Below, in pieces: positions 30,963 to 39,395 of a stretch of 64,000 bases of DNA. This DNA is from Ideonella_A intermedia_A. Lineage in GTDB: Bacteria; Pseudomonadota; Gammaproteobacteria; Burkholderiales; Burkholderiaceae_C. Numbering within the stretch: position 1 is the stretch's first letter; every line of letters begins with the position of its first letter. The DNA lies in assembly GCA_943370175.1 (NCBI GenBank), contig CALRPU020000019.1:41240-105239 (forward strand), given 5' to 3'. The notes under the pieces were generated by a model. The model was given only the letters and a program-made list of their open reading frames with translations, was not told the DNA's origin and searched no databases. The position numbers and the translations under genes are program-made.

Positions 30963-33704
30963 ATGCCATCGATGACGTATTCCTTGCGGGCTGCGCGCCT
31001 GAGCCAGCTTTCCCTCACGCTGATCGCCGCGGCGGTTGCCAGCGGCTGTGCCAACCTCCAGGCCGCCAACCTCACCTCCCAGACGGCGCCGACCGGCCAG
31101 GCCGGGGCAGCCCCGACCGCCGCCAGCGCAGCGGCCTCTGGCGCCGGCGGCGCCGCGGCACGGCCCGACCCGGCCGCGCCCAAGCCTTTCGACGAAGTCA
31201 TCAAGGGCGCCACGCGCCAAGCCGGCTACCTGCCGCTGTGGCGCAAGGACGAGAAGGTCTGGCTGGAACTCAGCCCCGAGCAGTTCGACAAGCCGGTGCT
31301 GATGTCGGTGAACATCGCCAGTTCGGTGGGCGAGCGTGGCCTGTACGGCAGTCAGATGGGCCCGTCGTGGCTCGTCACCTTCCGCAAGATCGGCGCGGCT
31401 CAGGTGCAGCTGGTGGCGCTGAACACCAATTACGTCGGCGCGGGCCCTGAAATGTCGGCCACGGTCGAGCAGGCCTTCTCGCACAGCCTGCTGGGCTCAG
31501 CGCCGATCGCCAGCGCGCCCAACAAGGACAAAAAGGCGATCCTGATCGACGCCGCCTTTCTGCTGGCCGACCTGCCCGGCTATTCGACTGCGCTGGAGCG
31601 CGCCTTCCGCCTGCCCATGGCGCTGGACCGCGGCAACTCCTTTTTCGAGAAGGTGCGCGTCACCGACGACCTGACCACGTTGAACGCGCGCATCCACTTC
31701 GCCACGCCGCGCATCCCGGCGCCGCCGCTGATGCCCTCACCGGTGCCGCAGCCGACACCCCCGCAAACCACGCCCGACGCGCGCAGCCTGTTTGTTGGCT
31801 ACGTCTACAACTTTGCCAAGCCGGCCGACACGCCAATGGCGGCGCGCCGCACCGACCCGCGCCTGGGCCACTTCTTCGACGTGGTCACCGACCTGACCAA
31901 CGACGCCAAACCCAACCCGCGCAAGCACCTGGTGACACGCTGGCGCCTGGAAAAGAAGGACCCGGCCGCCGCGCTGTCCGAGCCCAAGCAGCCCATCGTT
32001 TTCTGGATGGACAAGAACATCCCGAAGCAGTACCGCAAATCGGTCGAGGCCGGCATCGTCGAATGGAACAAGGCCTTCGAGAAGATCGGCTTCAAGAACG
32101 CCGTCGTGGCCAAGCAGCAGCCCGACGACGCCGACTGGGACAACATGGACGCGCGCCACGCGTCGATCCGCTGGTTCGTGGGCGCGGACGTGGGCTTTGC
32201 CATCGGCCCGAGCCATTCGGACCCCCGCACCGGTGAAATTTTTGACGCCGACATCGGCATGAGCGACGTGTTTGGCCGCGGCTCGCGCCGCTTCATCGTC
32301 GAGGACGTCAGCGCGGAAGGCAGCCGCCCGGCCTTCGCCAAGCCCATCGCCGCGCCGTTCGCCCAGTGGAAGAAGTTCGGTGCCGACGCCTGCAACTACG
32401 CGCAGGAAGCGGCCTACGAGATGAACTTCGCGCTGGACGTGCTGGAAGCCCGCGGCGACATCGCGCCCGACAGCCCCGAGGCCGAGGCCTTTGTGCAAGG
32501 GGTCATCAAGGACACGATCATGCACGAGGTGGGCCACACGCTGGGCCTGAAGCACAACTTCAAGGCGTCCACCGTGGTCAAGCGCGAACAGCTGCGCGAC
32601 AAGGCCTTCACCGAGGCCAATGGCATCTCAGGCTCGGTGATGGACTACAACGCCTACAACCTGGCCATCAAGGGCGAGAAGTCTGCCGCGCTGAACAACA
32701 CGACCCTCGGCCCCTACGACTACTGGGCCATCGAGTACGCCTACAAGCCGATCGACGCGACCAATGAAGAGGCCGAGCTGCAGCGCATCGCCGGACGCAG
32801 CACCGACCCGCTGCTGGCCTACGCCGACGACGCGGACGCCGGCGGCATCCCGGGCAATGACGGCATCGACCCGCTGGCCAACCGCTTCGACCTGGGCGAC
32901 GATCCGCTGGACTACTACAAGAAGCGCCTGACGCTCTCCCGCGAGCTGTGGCAGCGCGTGCAGGACCGCGCCCCGCAACCCGGCGACGACGCGGTGCGCC
33001 AGCGCCGGGTGATGCTGGGCGGCTTCCGCCAGCTGGGCCGCGCGTCGGAACTGGTGGGCAAGTACGTGGGCGGCATGTACACCGTGCGCGACCTGCCTGG
33101 GACCACCGGTCGCCCGGCCTTTGTGCCGGTGGAGCCGGCCAAGCAGCGCGAAGCCTTGCAGTTCCTCGCCAAGGGCCTGTTCAATGCCGACAGCTTCCGC
33201 TTCAAGCCCGAGTTCCTGACCGGCCTGTCGCCCGACTACAACGAGTGGGAGCGGGGCGGCTTGGTGAGCATTCCAGCGGCGGTGCTGTCGGTGCAGACCG
33301 TGGCGCTGGACAAGCTGCTGAGCGCCGGCACCGCCTCGCGTTTGCTGGACCTGCCGCTGTACCTGCCGGAGGCCAAGCGCCGTGGCGCCATCTCGCTGCC
33401 GGAGGTCTACAGCACGCTGCAGGATTCGGTGTGGAGCGAGCTGAAGTCGGGCCAGGACATCGACCGCCTGCGTCGCGCGCTGCAGCGTGAGCACCTGAAG
33501 CGCGTGCAGACGCTGCTGACCAAGGGCTCGCCGACGCTGCCGGCCGACGCGCTGAGCCTGGTGCGCATGACTGCCACCGATCTGCAGCAGCAGCTGCAGC
33601 GTGCGGCCGGCAATGGCCGCCTGAGCATTGAGGCGCGCGCCCACGTGAAGGACAGCTTGTCGTTGGTGACCGAGGCCCTGAAGGCTTCGATGATCCGCGG
33701 CTGA
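30963..33704 (+). CDS. Zinc-dependent lipoprotein metalloprotease (DUF5117/DUF4953 type)
   Basis: This large (913 aa) exported protein has an N-terminal signal with a lipobox-like end (TLIAAAVASGC, cysteine near 29), so it is probably a membrane-anchored lipoprotein. A Pro/Ala-rich linker leads to the DUF5117-like region, then to the gluzincin/metzincin-like catalytic motif HEVGHTLGLKH starting at H521 (H521, E522, H525, then H531), in IMHEVGHTLGLKHNFKAS. A Met-turn-like SGSVMDYNAYN follows about 30 residues later. Members of this family are poorly characterised zinc proteases of proteobacteria and bacteroidetes. The stop is followed by a strong terminator at 33739. ATG at 30972 is an alternative start. 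Confidence 0.85.
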   Translation: MPSMTYSLRAARLSQLSLTLIAAAVASGCANLQAANLTSQTAPTGQAGAAPTAASAAASGAGGAAARPDPAAPKPFDEVIKGATRQAGYLPLWRKDEKVWLELSPEQFDKPVLMSVNIASSVGERGLYGSQMGPSWLVTFRKIGAAQVQLVALNTNYVGAGPEMSATVEQAFSHSLLGSAPIASAPNKDKKAILIDAAFLLADLPGYSTALERAFRLPMALDRGNSFFEKVRVTDDLTTLNARIHFATPRIPAPPLMPSPVPQPTPPQTTPDARSLFVGYVYNFAKPADTPMAARRTDPRLGHFFDVVTDLTNDAKPNPRKHLVTRWRLEKKDPAAALSEPKQPIVFWMDKNIPKQYRKSVEAGIVEWNKAFEKIGFKNAVVAKQQPDDADWDNMDARHASIRWFVGADVGFAIGPSHSDPRTGEIFDADIGMSDVFGRGSRRFIVEDVSAEGSRPAFAKPIAAPFAQWKKFGADACNYAQEAAYEMNFALDVLEARGDIAPDSPEAEAFVQGVIKDTIMHEVGHTLGLKHNFKASTVVKREQLRDKAFTEANGISGSVMDYNAYNLAIKGEKSAALNNTTLGPYDYWAIEYAYKPIDATNEEAELQRIAGRSTDPLLAYADDADAGGIPGNDGIDPLANRFDLGDDPLDYYKKRLTLSRELWQRVQDRAPQPGDDAVRQRRVMLGGFRQLGRASELVGKYVGGMYTVRDLPGTTGRPAFVPVEPAKQREALQFLAKGLFNADSFRFKPEFLTGLSPDYNEWERGGLVSIPAAVLSVQTVALDKLLSAGTASRLLDLPLYLPEAKRRGAISLPEVYSTLQDSVWSELKSGQDIDRLRRALQREHLKRVQTLLTKGSPTLPADALSLVRMTATDLQQQLQRAAGNGRLSIEARAHVKDSLSLVTEALKASMIRG

Positions 33705-33738
33705 TCCGGGCCGAGCCGGCCCCGCGGCCGGACGTGAC

Positions 33739-33763
33739 AACGGCGCCCTCGGGCGCCGTTTTG
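33739..33763 (+). terminator. Rho-independent terminator after the metalloprotease gene
   Basis: AACGGCGCC (33739-33747), loop CTCG and GGCGCCGTT (33752-33760) make a 9-bp stem followed by TTTGC. Because the left arm begins after ACAA, the opposite direction has a weaker U tract, so the signal mainly serves the plus-strand protease gene; it may also help end the convergent small gene at 33810. Confidence 0.85.
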
Positions 33764-33809
33764 CTTGATCGCCCAGGGGGCGCCGGTTCGGCGCGCCCCC
33801 TGGCCCCGT

Positions 33810-34052
33810 TCACTGCACGAACTTGCTGGTGGTGGCCAGGCTGGGGCTGTCGGCGGTGGCCACATCGGTGGTGGCGGCTTGCTTCTTGCCGGTGACGACC
33901 ACGCGGGGCAGCTGAACGATCTTGCTGTCGGCCTTGTCGGCGCTGGCGGAGGTGGCTGCGGTGCGGTCGACGAACAACTCGCTGCCCACAGCGGCAGCGC
34001 CACCGGCCAGAACGCAGACGAGCAGTGCCAGGGTGAAGAGACGGTCGATCAT
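33810..34052 (-). CDS. Small exported protein of unknown function (80 aa)
   Basis: This 80-residue protein has one N-terminal hydrophobic segment (LFTLALLVCVLAGGAAAVGS), an uncleaved anchor or signal peptide, then a Ser/Ala/Asp-rich chain with the stretch KIVQLPRVVVTGKK. A V-V-V-T-G-K-like stretch after a proline recurs in small exported proteins of Burkholderiales, but I know no function. GGAG lies 6 nt before the ATG at 34052, which decides the start within a frame that is open to 34352. Confidence 0.72.
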   Translation of the reverse strand: MIDRLFTLALLVCVLAGGAAAVGSELFVDRTAATSASADKADSKIVQLPRVVVTGKKQAATTDVATADSPSLATTSKFVQ

Positions 34053-34545
34053 GGTGGGCTCCTTATTTGCCTTGCCGCGTTGACGTTGCGGCATGGGTTG
34101 AACTGTAGAAACCGCCGAGCCGCGCCGCGAGCCGATTGCGATCAATCGCTGCCTTGGCGCGACGAACTGCAGGCCGCAGCGACGAATCGCATTGGCGCTT
34201 CGACGCCTCCTGGCGCCGCGGCCTGGGGCGCACCGCGGGTCCAATCCAGGCCCACGCGGCGCACCAAAGAAAACGCCCGAAACCCGGTCGGCGGGTTTCG
34301 GGCGTGTGAAGTGCCTCGTCGACCGGCGGGGTGCCAATGCCGACCAGGTCATCGGCAGGGGTGCTGCCGATCCGTGGGTCGGGCCGCGCTGCGCGCGACG
34401 CCGACGGTGGGTCCATGGCGAGACTCTAGTGGTCGAGCCTGTGCGGCCTCAGCGGCGTGCGATGAACCGGCTGCCGCTGGCGACCGGTTGCAGTGCGGTG
34501 CGACGAAGCGCCTTCGTCGCAGGGCGGGCGGGGGCGCCGTGCGCG
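34053..34545. other. Intergenic region without a recognisable gene
   Basis: This 493-nt stretch lies between the small exported protein gene and the peptidase operon, both on the minus strand. It contains the strong minus-strand terminator at 34273-34305. The part 34053-34270 should hold the promoter of the 80-residue protein gene; no convincing -35/-10 pair was found. Open frames here are extensions of neighbours and lack family-like sequence. Confidence 0.6.
34273..34305 (-). terminator. Rho-independent terminator of the peptidase operon
   Basis: On the minus strand, arms 34305-34292 and 34286-34273 form a perfect 14-bp stem (ACGCCCGAAACCCG pairing with CGGGTTTCGGGCGT) with a 5-nt loop, followed by TTTTC. 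It lies about 240 nt after the stop of the aminopeptidase gene and ends that transcript. Confidence 0.85.
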
Positions 34546-36366
34546 TCAGATTGGCGCGGTGCGTTCCAGCAGCCACGCCAACGCGGCGCCGTCGACCAGC
34601 GGCTGCAGCCGTTCCCGCACGGTGGCGTGGTACGCGTTCAGCCAATCCACCTCGTCGGCGCGAAGCAGGCTGCGGTCGATGCAGCGGGTGTCGATCGGGC
34701 ACAGCGTCAGGGTCTCGAACGCGAGGAACTCGCCAAAGGCGCTGCCTTCCGGGCCGTCGAAGGGCTGGTTCATCACCAGGTTCTCGATGCGCACGCCCCA
34801 TTGGCCAGGACGGTACAGGCCGGGCTCGATGCTCGTCACCATGCCGGGCTGCATCGCCATGGTGGCGTCGGGCACCGCCTTGGAGATGCTTTGTGGGCCC
34901 TCATGCACGTTCAGGAAGTAGCCGACGCCATGGCCCGTGCCGTGGCCATAGTCCAGCCCCTGGTCCCACAGCGGGGCGCGTGCCATGGCGTCGAGCATCG
35001 GCGACAGCGTGCCGCGCGGAAAGCGCGCGCGGCTCAGCGCCAGCGTGCCCTTGAGCACCAGCGTGTAATCGCGGCGGTGGGCGGCGCTGAGCTGCCCGAT
35101 CGGCCACACCCGGGTGATGTCGGTGGTGCCGCCCAGGTACTGGCCGCCGGAGTCGATCAGCAACAGGCCGTCGCCGTCGATCACCGCGTGCGATTCGGGC
35201 GTGGCGCGGTAGTGCGGCATGGCGCCGTTGGCGTTGAAGCCCGCGATGGTCGGGAAGCTCAGGCCGACGAAGCCGGGGCGCCGCGCGCGGGCGGCGCTCA
35301 AGTGCTCGTCCACCGTCAGCTCGGTGAGGCGGCCCCGGTTCGCCGGGTCGGCCAGCGCGGCTTCGAACCAGGCGTAGAACTCGCACATTGCCGCGCCGTC
35401 CTGGGCCATGGCCTCGCGGATGTGGGCGGCCTCGTCAGCACCTTTGCGGCTTTTCATCAAGGTGCTGGGGTTGATGGCCTCCAGCACCGTGGCGCCGGCT
35501 GCAATGCATTGGCGCAGCCCGAGCGTGATGCGGCGGGGGTCAACGAGAACCCGGCTGGCGGCGGCCAGCGACCCCAAGGCGGCCGGCGCGGTGGCGTAAT
35601 CGGCCACGTTCACCCCGTCTGCGGCCAGCGATGCGGCCACGTCCGCCGGCACCTTGCCCGGGGCGACGAACAAGGTGGCGCTGTGCAGGTCGATCAGCGC
35701 ATGGGCCAGGAACACGGGGTTGTACGACACGTCGCTGCCCCGCAGGTTGAACAGCCAGGCAATGTCGTCGACGGTCGACACCAAGTGGTGCGTGGCGCCG
35801 TGCTGGGACATCGCCTCGCGCACCTGCTGCAGCTTGGTGCGGCGGGCGACTGGCGCGTGGGGGGCGCGGTGTTCGTAGATGGTTGGCGTGGGCAGGCCGG
35901 GGCGCTCGGGCCAGGCGTCGTTCAACAGGTCCACCTCGGTGTTCAGGCGAATGCCCGCGGCGTCCAGCGTGTGGCGCAGGGCCTGGGCTGCGGCCAGTCC
36001 CAGCACCTGCCCGTCCACCCCCACGGTGGCGCCGGGGCTGACGTGCTGGGCCAGCCAGTCCAGGTGGTGGCTGGCAGCGCCGGTCGGGATCTTGAACAGC
36101 TCGGTGCCGGTGCCCGTCAGCTCGGCCTCGGCCTGGGTCCAGTAGCGGCTGTCGGCGAACACCACCGCGCGGTCCAGCGTGACCACCAGCGTGCCCATCG
36201 ACCCGGTGAAGCCGGAAGCCCATTGCCGGCCTTGCCAGCGCTCGGGCAGGTATTCGGACAAGTGCGGGTCGCTGGAAGGCACCAGCACCGCGGCCAGGCC
36301 ACGGGCCTTCAGGGCATCGCGCAGACGTTCAATGCGAAGGCGGAAGGGGGAGGTGCGGGTGTCCAT
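34546..36366 (-). CDS. Aminopeptidase P family protein (M24B, Xaa-Pro aminopeptidase)
   Basis: This 606-residue M24 metallopeptidase removes N-terminal residues preceding proline. It has two creatinase-like N-terminal domains (about 1-150 and 155-320) and a C-terminal pita-bread domain. The five metal ligands are visible: the two aspartates in LIDSGGQYLGGTTDITRVWP, the histidine in GHGTGHGVGYFLNVHEGP, and the two glutamates in TSIEPGLYRPGQWGVRIEN. The length matches the large eukaryote-like aminopeptidase P class rather than E. coli PepP (441 aa). It is the last gene of a three-gene minus-strand operon, 84 nt after the M20 peptidase. Confidence 0.9.
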   Translation of the reverse strand: MDTRTSPFRLRIERLRDALKARGLAAVLVPSSDPHLSEYLPERWQGRQWASGFTGSMGTLVVTLDRAVVFADSRYWTQAEAELTGTGTELFKIPTGAASHHLDWLAQHVSPGATVGVDGQVLGLAAAQALRHTLDAAGIRLNTEVDLLNDAWPERPGLPTPTIYEHRAPHAPVARRTKLQQVREAMSQHGATHHLVSTVDDIAWLFNLRGSDVSYNPVFLAHALIDLHSATLFVAPGKVPADVAASLAADGVNVADYATAPAALGSLAAASRVLVDPRRITLGLRQCIAAGATVLEAINPSTLMKSRKGADEAAHIREAMAQDGAAMCEFYAWFEAALADPANRGRLTELTVDEHLSAARARRPGFVGLSFPTIAGFNANGAMPHYRATPESHAVIDGDGLLLIDSGGQYLGGTTDITRVWPIGQLSAAHRRDYTLVLKGTLALSRARFPRGTLSPMLDAMARAPLWDQGLDYGHGTGHGVGYFLNVHEGPQSISKAVPDATMAMQPGMVTSIEPGLYRPGQWGVRIENLVMNQPFDGPEGSAFGEFLAFETLTLCPIDTRCIDRSLLRADEVDWLNAYHATVRERLQPLVDGAALAWLLERTAPI

Positions 36367-36450
36367 GGCGGGCTCCGGTGGGGGTCGGCGGGCAGAGTCG
36401 AGATTCTAGGGAGCTGGCGATCCGGCGGGGTCTCAAGGGCCGGCGTCACC

Positions 36451-37797
36451 TCACCACTTCAGGGCGCCGTTGCCCACGTCCATCACCATGCGGCTGGCCA
36501 GGTACAGCCGTGGCGCGATCGAGCTGATGAAGATGTACTCGTCGTCGTTGCTGTGCGCCCCGAAGCCGCGCAGGCCAAAGCTTTCCAGCACGCCGCCGCG
36601 CGGTTGGAGCGCGGCAAAGGCCGCGTCCGTGCCGCCGCCGGTGGCGCGGTCGCGGATGTCCAGGTCGCGGCCGATCTCGCCGAACACTTTCTGCGCGTGT
36701 TTCGCCAGCGTGCGCGACACCGCGTTGGCCTGGAAGGCCGGGCGGCTTCGGTAGAAGTCCAGTTCGATCTTGGTGTCGGGGATCAGCCGGTCCTGGATGG
36801 CCGCCCGCAGGTCGGCTTCCATGCGGTCGAGGTCTTCATTGGTCAGCGAGCGCACATCCGCGATGGCGGTGGCGGTGGCCGGAATCACATTGCGCGTTTC
36901 GCCGGCGTTGGCGACGGTCCAGTTGATTTTCAGGCCCTTGTCGGGGTCGCCGAAACCGCGCGTCTTCAGCACCTGATGCGCCAGCTCGTACAGCGCGTTG
37001 CGCCCACCCTCGGGGTTGGCGCCGGCGTGCGAGGCCTTGCCGGTGACCTTCATCTCGACGATGGCGATGCTGCTGGTGGCCAGGCGCACGGTGTCGCGGT
37101 CCATGCCGCCGCCTTCGAAGGACAGCACCGCGTCGTACTCCGAACCCAGGCGGGTGAGCATCGCGCGCGAGCCGGGCGAGCCCACCTCCTCGTCGCCGTT
37201 GATCAGCACGCCCAGCTGCGCGTAGTCCTCGAAGCCAATGCGCTGCAGCAGCTCCACCGTGTGCAGGATCAGCGCGACACCGCCCTTGTCGTCGGAAATG
37301 CCCAGGCCGTAGGCGCGGTCGCCGTCGATGCGGAACGGTTGCTTGGCCGCCATGCCGCGCTGGTAGACCGTGTCCATGTGCGCGATCAGCAGCACCTTGC
37401 GTTGGCCCTTGCCGGCGCGCTGCCCGTAGACCATGGCCCCCAGCTTGGCGCCCTTGAGCTGCGGATGGAAGCTCGGGGCCTGGGTGGGAATCAGCTCGAC
37501 GGCCATGCCCGAGCCGCGCAGCCGTTGCGCGACAAGCTGGGCCATGCGGTCCAGGCCCTCCAGGTCCAGGCTGCCCGACTCGATGGCCACCATCTGCTTG
37601 AGCGTGTCCAGCACCGGCTTGACCTGCTGTTCGGCCTGGGCTTGCACCGCGGCGGCGCCTGCCTGGGCCCAGGCGGTGGGCACCGCCGGGGCCAGCGCGA
37701 GCGCGGCGCACCACGCGAGCAGGCGCCCGGCACGGGCAGGCTGAAGCCCGCGGAGCAGGCGCCGGGCAACGGTCGAAGCATGGAGCGGGTGGGTCAT
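36451..37797 (-). CDS. Secreted M20 family peptidase (glutamate carboxypeptidase-like)
   Basis: This 448-residue M20A/CPG2-like zinc exopeptidase has a signal peptide with a twin-arginine-poor hydrophobic core (LLAWCAALALAPAVPTAWAQ) and so acts outside the cytoplasm. The catalytic core shows LLIAHMDTVY (zinc histidine and the conserved Asp), YGLGISDDKGG (bridging aspartate), NGDEEVGSPGS (general-base glutamate and zinc glutamate), and FGAHSNDDEYIF (C-terminal histidine). The middle holds the dimerisation domain (KVTGKASHAGANPEGGRNAL). CPG2 relatives release glutamate from folates or peptides. It sits between a TAXI binding protein and an aminopeptidase, suggesting peptide or amino-acid scavenging. 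Confidence 0.88.
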   Translation of the reverse strand: MTHPLHASTVARRLLRGLQPARAGRLLAWCAALALAPAVPTAWAQAGAAAVQAQAEQQVKPVLDTLKQMVAIESGSLDLEGLDRMAQLVAQRLRGSGMAVELIPTQAPSFHPQLKGAKLGAMVYGQRAGKGQRKVLLIAHMDTVYQRGMAAKQPFRIDGDRAYGLGISDDKGGVALILHTVELLQRIGFEDYAQLGVLINGDEEVGSPGSRAMLTRLGSEYDAVLSFEGGGMDRDTVRLATSSIAIVEMKVTGKASHAGANPEGGRNALYELAHQVLKTRGFGDPDKGLKINWTVANAGETRNVIPATATAIADVRSLTNEDLDRMEADLRAAIQDRLIPDTKIELDFYRSRPAFQANAVSRTLAKHAQKVFGEIGRDLDIRDRATGGGTDAAFAALQPRGGVLESFGLRGFGAHSNDDEYIFISSIAPRLYLASRMVMDVGNGALKW

Positions 37798-37846
37798 GCG
37801 GTCTCCGGTCGGGGTAGTTGGGGGTTCGTGGCGTGACGCGTCGGCT

Positions 37847-39259
37847 TCAGGCCATGGGCAGCAGCTTGCGGCGCACCATGTTGATGTGGCTGCGCAGCGC
37901 GTAAAGCTCGTCGGCGTAGCTCAGCGGCACGGTGATGCCGGCCACGCGGGCCTCGATGTCGTCCAGCTCGCGGGCCAGCTCGCCGGGCGGCCGCTGCCCG
38001 TGGGCGTTCTCCAGCGTCTGCAGCTGCCCATACCAGCGGAAGATGCGCGAGCGGATGCGGAACTCATACAGCGGTGGCACCACCCGCGACAAGGGAATCA
38101 GGATGGCCACGATCGACAGCAGCACCACCCACATGCGGTCCACCAGGTTGGCCACCCAGAACGGCAGGTGGCGCTGCAGCAGCGGCGGGCCGTTGCGGTA
38201 GTAGCGCTCGGCTTCCGGGGCCAGCGGGCGTTCGGTGTTGCGCACGGTGGGGAAATCGCCCTTGCGCTGGAACCAGCCGGCTTCGCCATGGATGGTGCGG
38301 GCGGCCTGCACGAACAGCTGCACCAGCGCCGGGTGCACCGAGTCGCGCGCCACCAGCGTGGCGGTGGGCGCCACCAGATGCACGTCGGCGGGCGGTTGGT
38401 CCAAGGCCAGGTCCACCACGCCGCGCGGCAGGGTGACCGGGCTCATGAACGGGAAGCGGCGGCAGTAGGCCTCGGCCTGGGCGAAGTCGAACAGGCGGAT
38501 GCCTGGCGTCTTCAGCAGCATTTGCACCATCAGCGACTCGGGCGCGGACGCAAAGACAAGGGCATCTGCCTCACCGGCCAGCAGGCTCATCACCGCCGGG
38601 GTCTGCGATTGGCGCAGCAAGGTGAGCGTGGCCGGGTCCATGCGGTTGGCCTCGAACAGCTTGCCAACCAGGTTCGGCACCCCGCTGCCCGGCGGGCCGA
38701 TGTTGACCCGCCAGCCGGCGAGCTGGCCGAGGCTGGTCAGCGCGGGACCGTCGCCGGGCCGGGCCGCCAGCGTGGCCGAGGCCGGCTTGGCCGGGGGCAG
38801 GGCCCGGGCCTCGGCCTCCTGGCTTGTCAGCAGGCGGCGGGCCGAGTCCTCGCGGTAGAACAGCCACACGGGTTCGTAGAAGAGGCTGCCCAGCGAGACC
38901 AGGCCATCCTGCGCGGCCTCGGCGGGAACGTCGACCCCCTCGGCCGCGCCGCCTTGCACGAAGGCCAGGTCGACGCCCGAGTCCGGGTCGCTCAGCAGCG
39001 CGAGGTTTTCGGCCGCGCCCTGGGTGGCGCGCAACTCGACCGTGATGCCGTGCTGCTTCAGTTGCGCCTGGTAGCGGCGGCCGAACTCGGCGTAGGCGCC
39101 CTGCGCGGCGCCCGTGGCGAGCACCACCTTCTTTGGTGGCGTGGGGTCCAGCACCCAATAGGCGACGGCCAGCAGGGCCAGCGCCATCACGATGAACGGG
39201 CCGGCGGTGACCAGCAGGTCACGCACCGACAGCAAGGTGTGTCGAAGCACGGTGGGCAT
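37847..39259 (-). CDS. TAXI-family TRAP transporter solute-binding protein, membrane-anchored
   Basis: This 470-residue protein belongs to the TAXI (TRAP-associated extracytoplasmic immunogenic) binding family. An N-terminal anchor (about 18-36, IVMALALLAVAYWVL) precedes the binding fold (KKVVLATGAAQGAYAEFGRR is the family start, VELRATQGAAENLALL follows, DLAFVQGG the next strand). About 100 residues before the end comes a second helix (MWVVLLSIVAILIPL) and a cytoplasmic tail. No TRAP permease gene is adjacent. The ATG at 39259 was chosen because the anchor begins there; the open frame goes to 39562. It leads the operon with the M20 and M24 peptidases. Confidence 0.82.
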   Translation of the reverse strand: MPTVLRHTLLSVRDLLVTAGPFIVMALALLAVAYWVLDPTPPKKVVLATGAAQGAYAEFGRRYQAQLKQHGITVELRATQGAAENLALLSDPDSGVDLAFVQGGAAEGVDVPAEAAQDGLVSLGSLFYEPVWLFYREDSARRLLTSQEAEARALPPAKPASATLAARPGDGPALTSLGQLAGWRVNIGPPGSGVPNLVGKLFEANRMDPATLTLLRQSQTPAVMSLLAGEADALVFASAPESLMVQMLLKTPGIRLFDFAQAEAYCRRFPFMSPVTLPRGVVDLALDQPPADVHLVAPTATLVARDSVHPALVQLFVQAARTIHGEAGWFQRKGDFPTVRNTERPLAPEAERYYRNGPPLLQRHLPFWVANLVDRMWVVLLSIVAILIPLSRVVPPLYEFRIRSRIFRWYGQLQTLENAHGQRPPGELARELDDIEARVAGITVPLSYADELYALRSHINMVRRKLLPMA

Positions 39260-39395
39260 GCGCCGACGATAACCCGAGGCCTGCCGCGAGCGGCGCGCCG
39301 CGGCCCTACTGGTCAGTCCCCATGGTTCGGGCGCTGGTGCGTTGGTACAACCCATCCAGCTCCAGTTTTCGAGGGCGTGTCCGATAAGGACGTCA

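Noticed and set aside
34192..37836. Plus-strand open frame of more than 1200 codons
   Set aside because: It lies opposite the aminopeptidase and M20 peptidase genes, which have complete catalytic motifs; the long frame shows only Gln/His/Arg/Gly-rich sequence.
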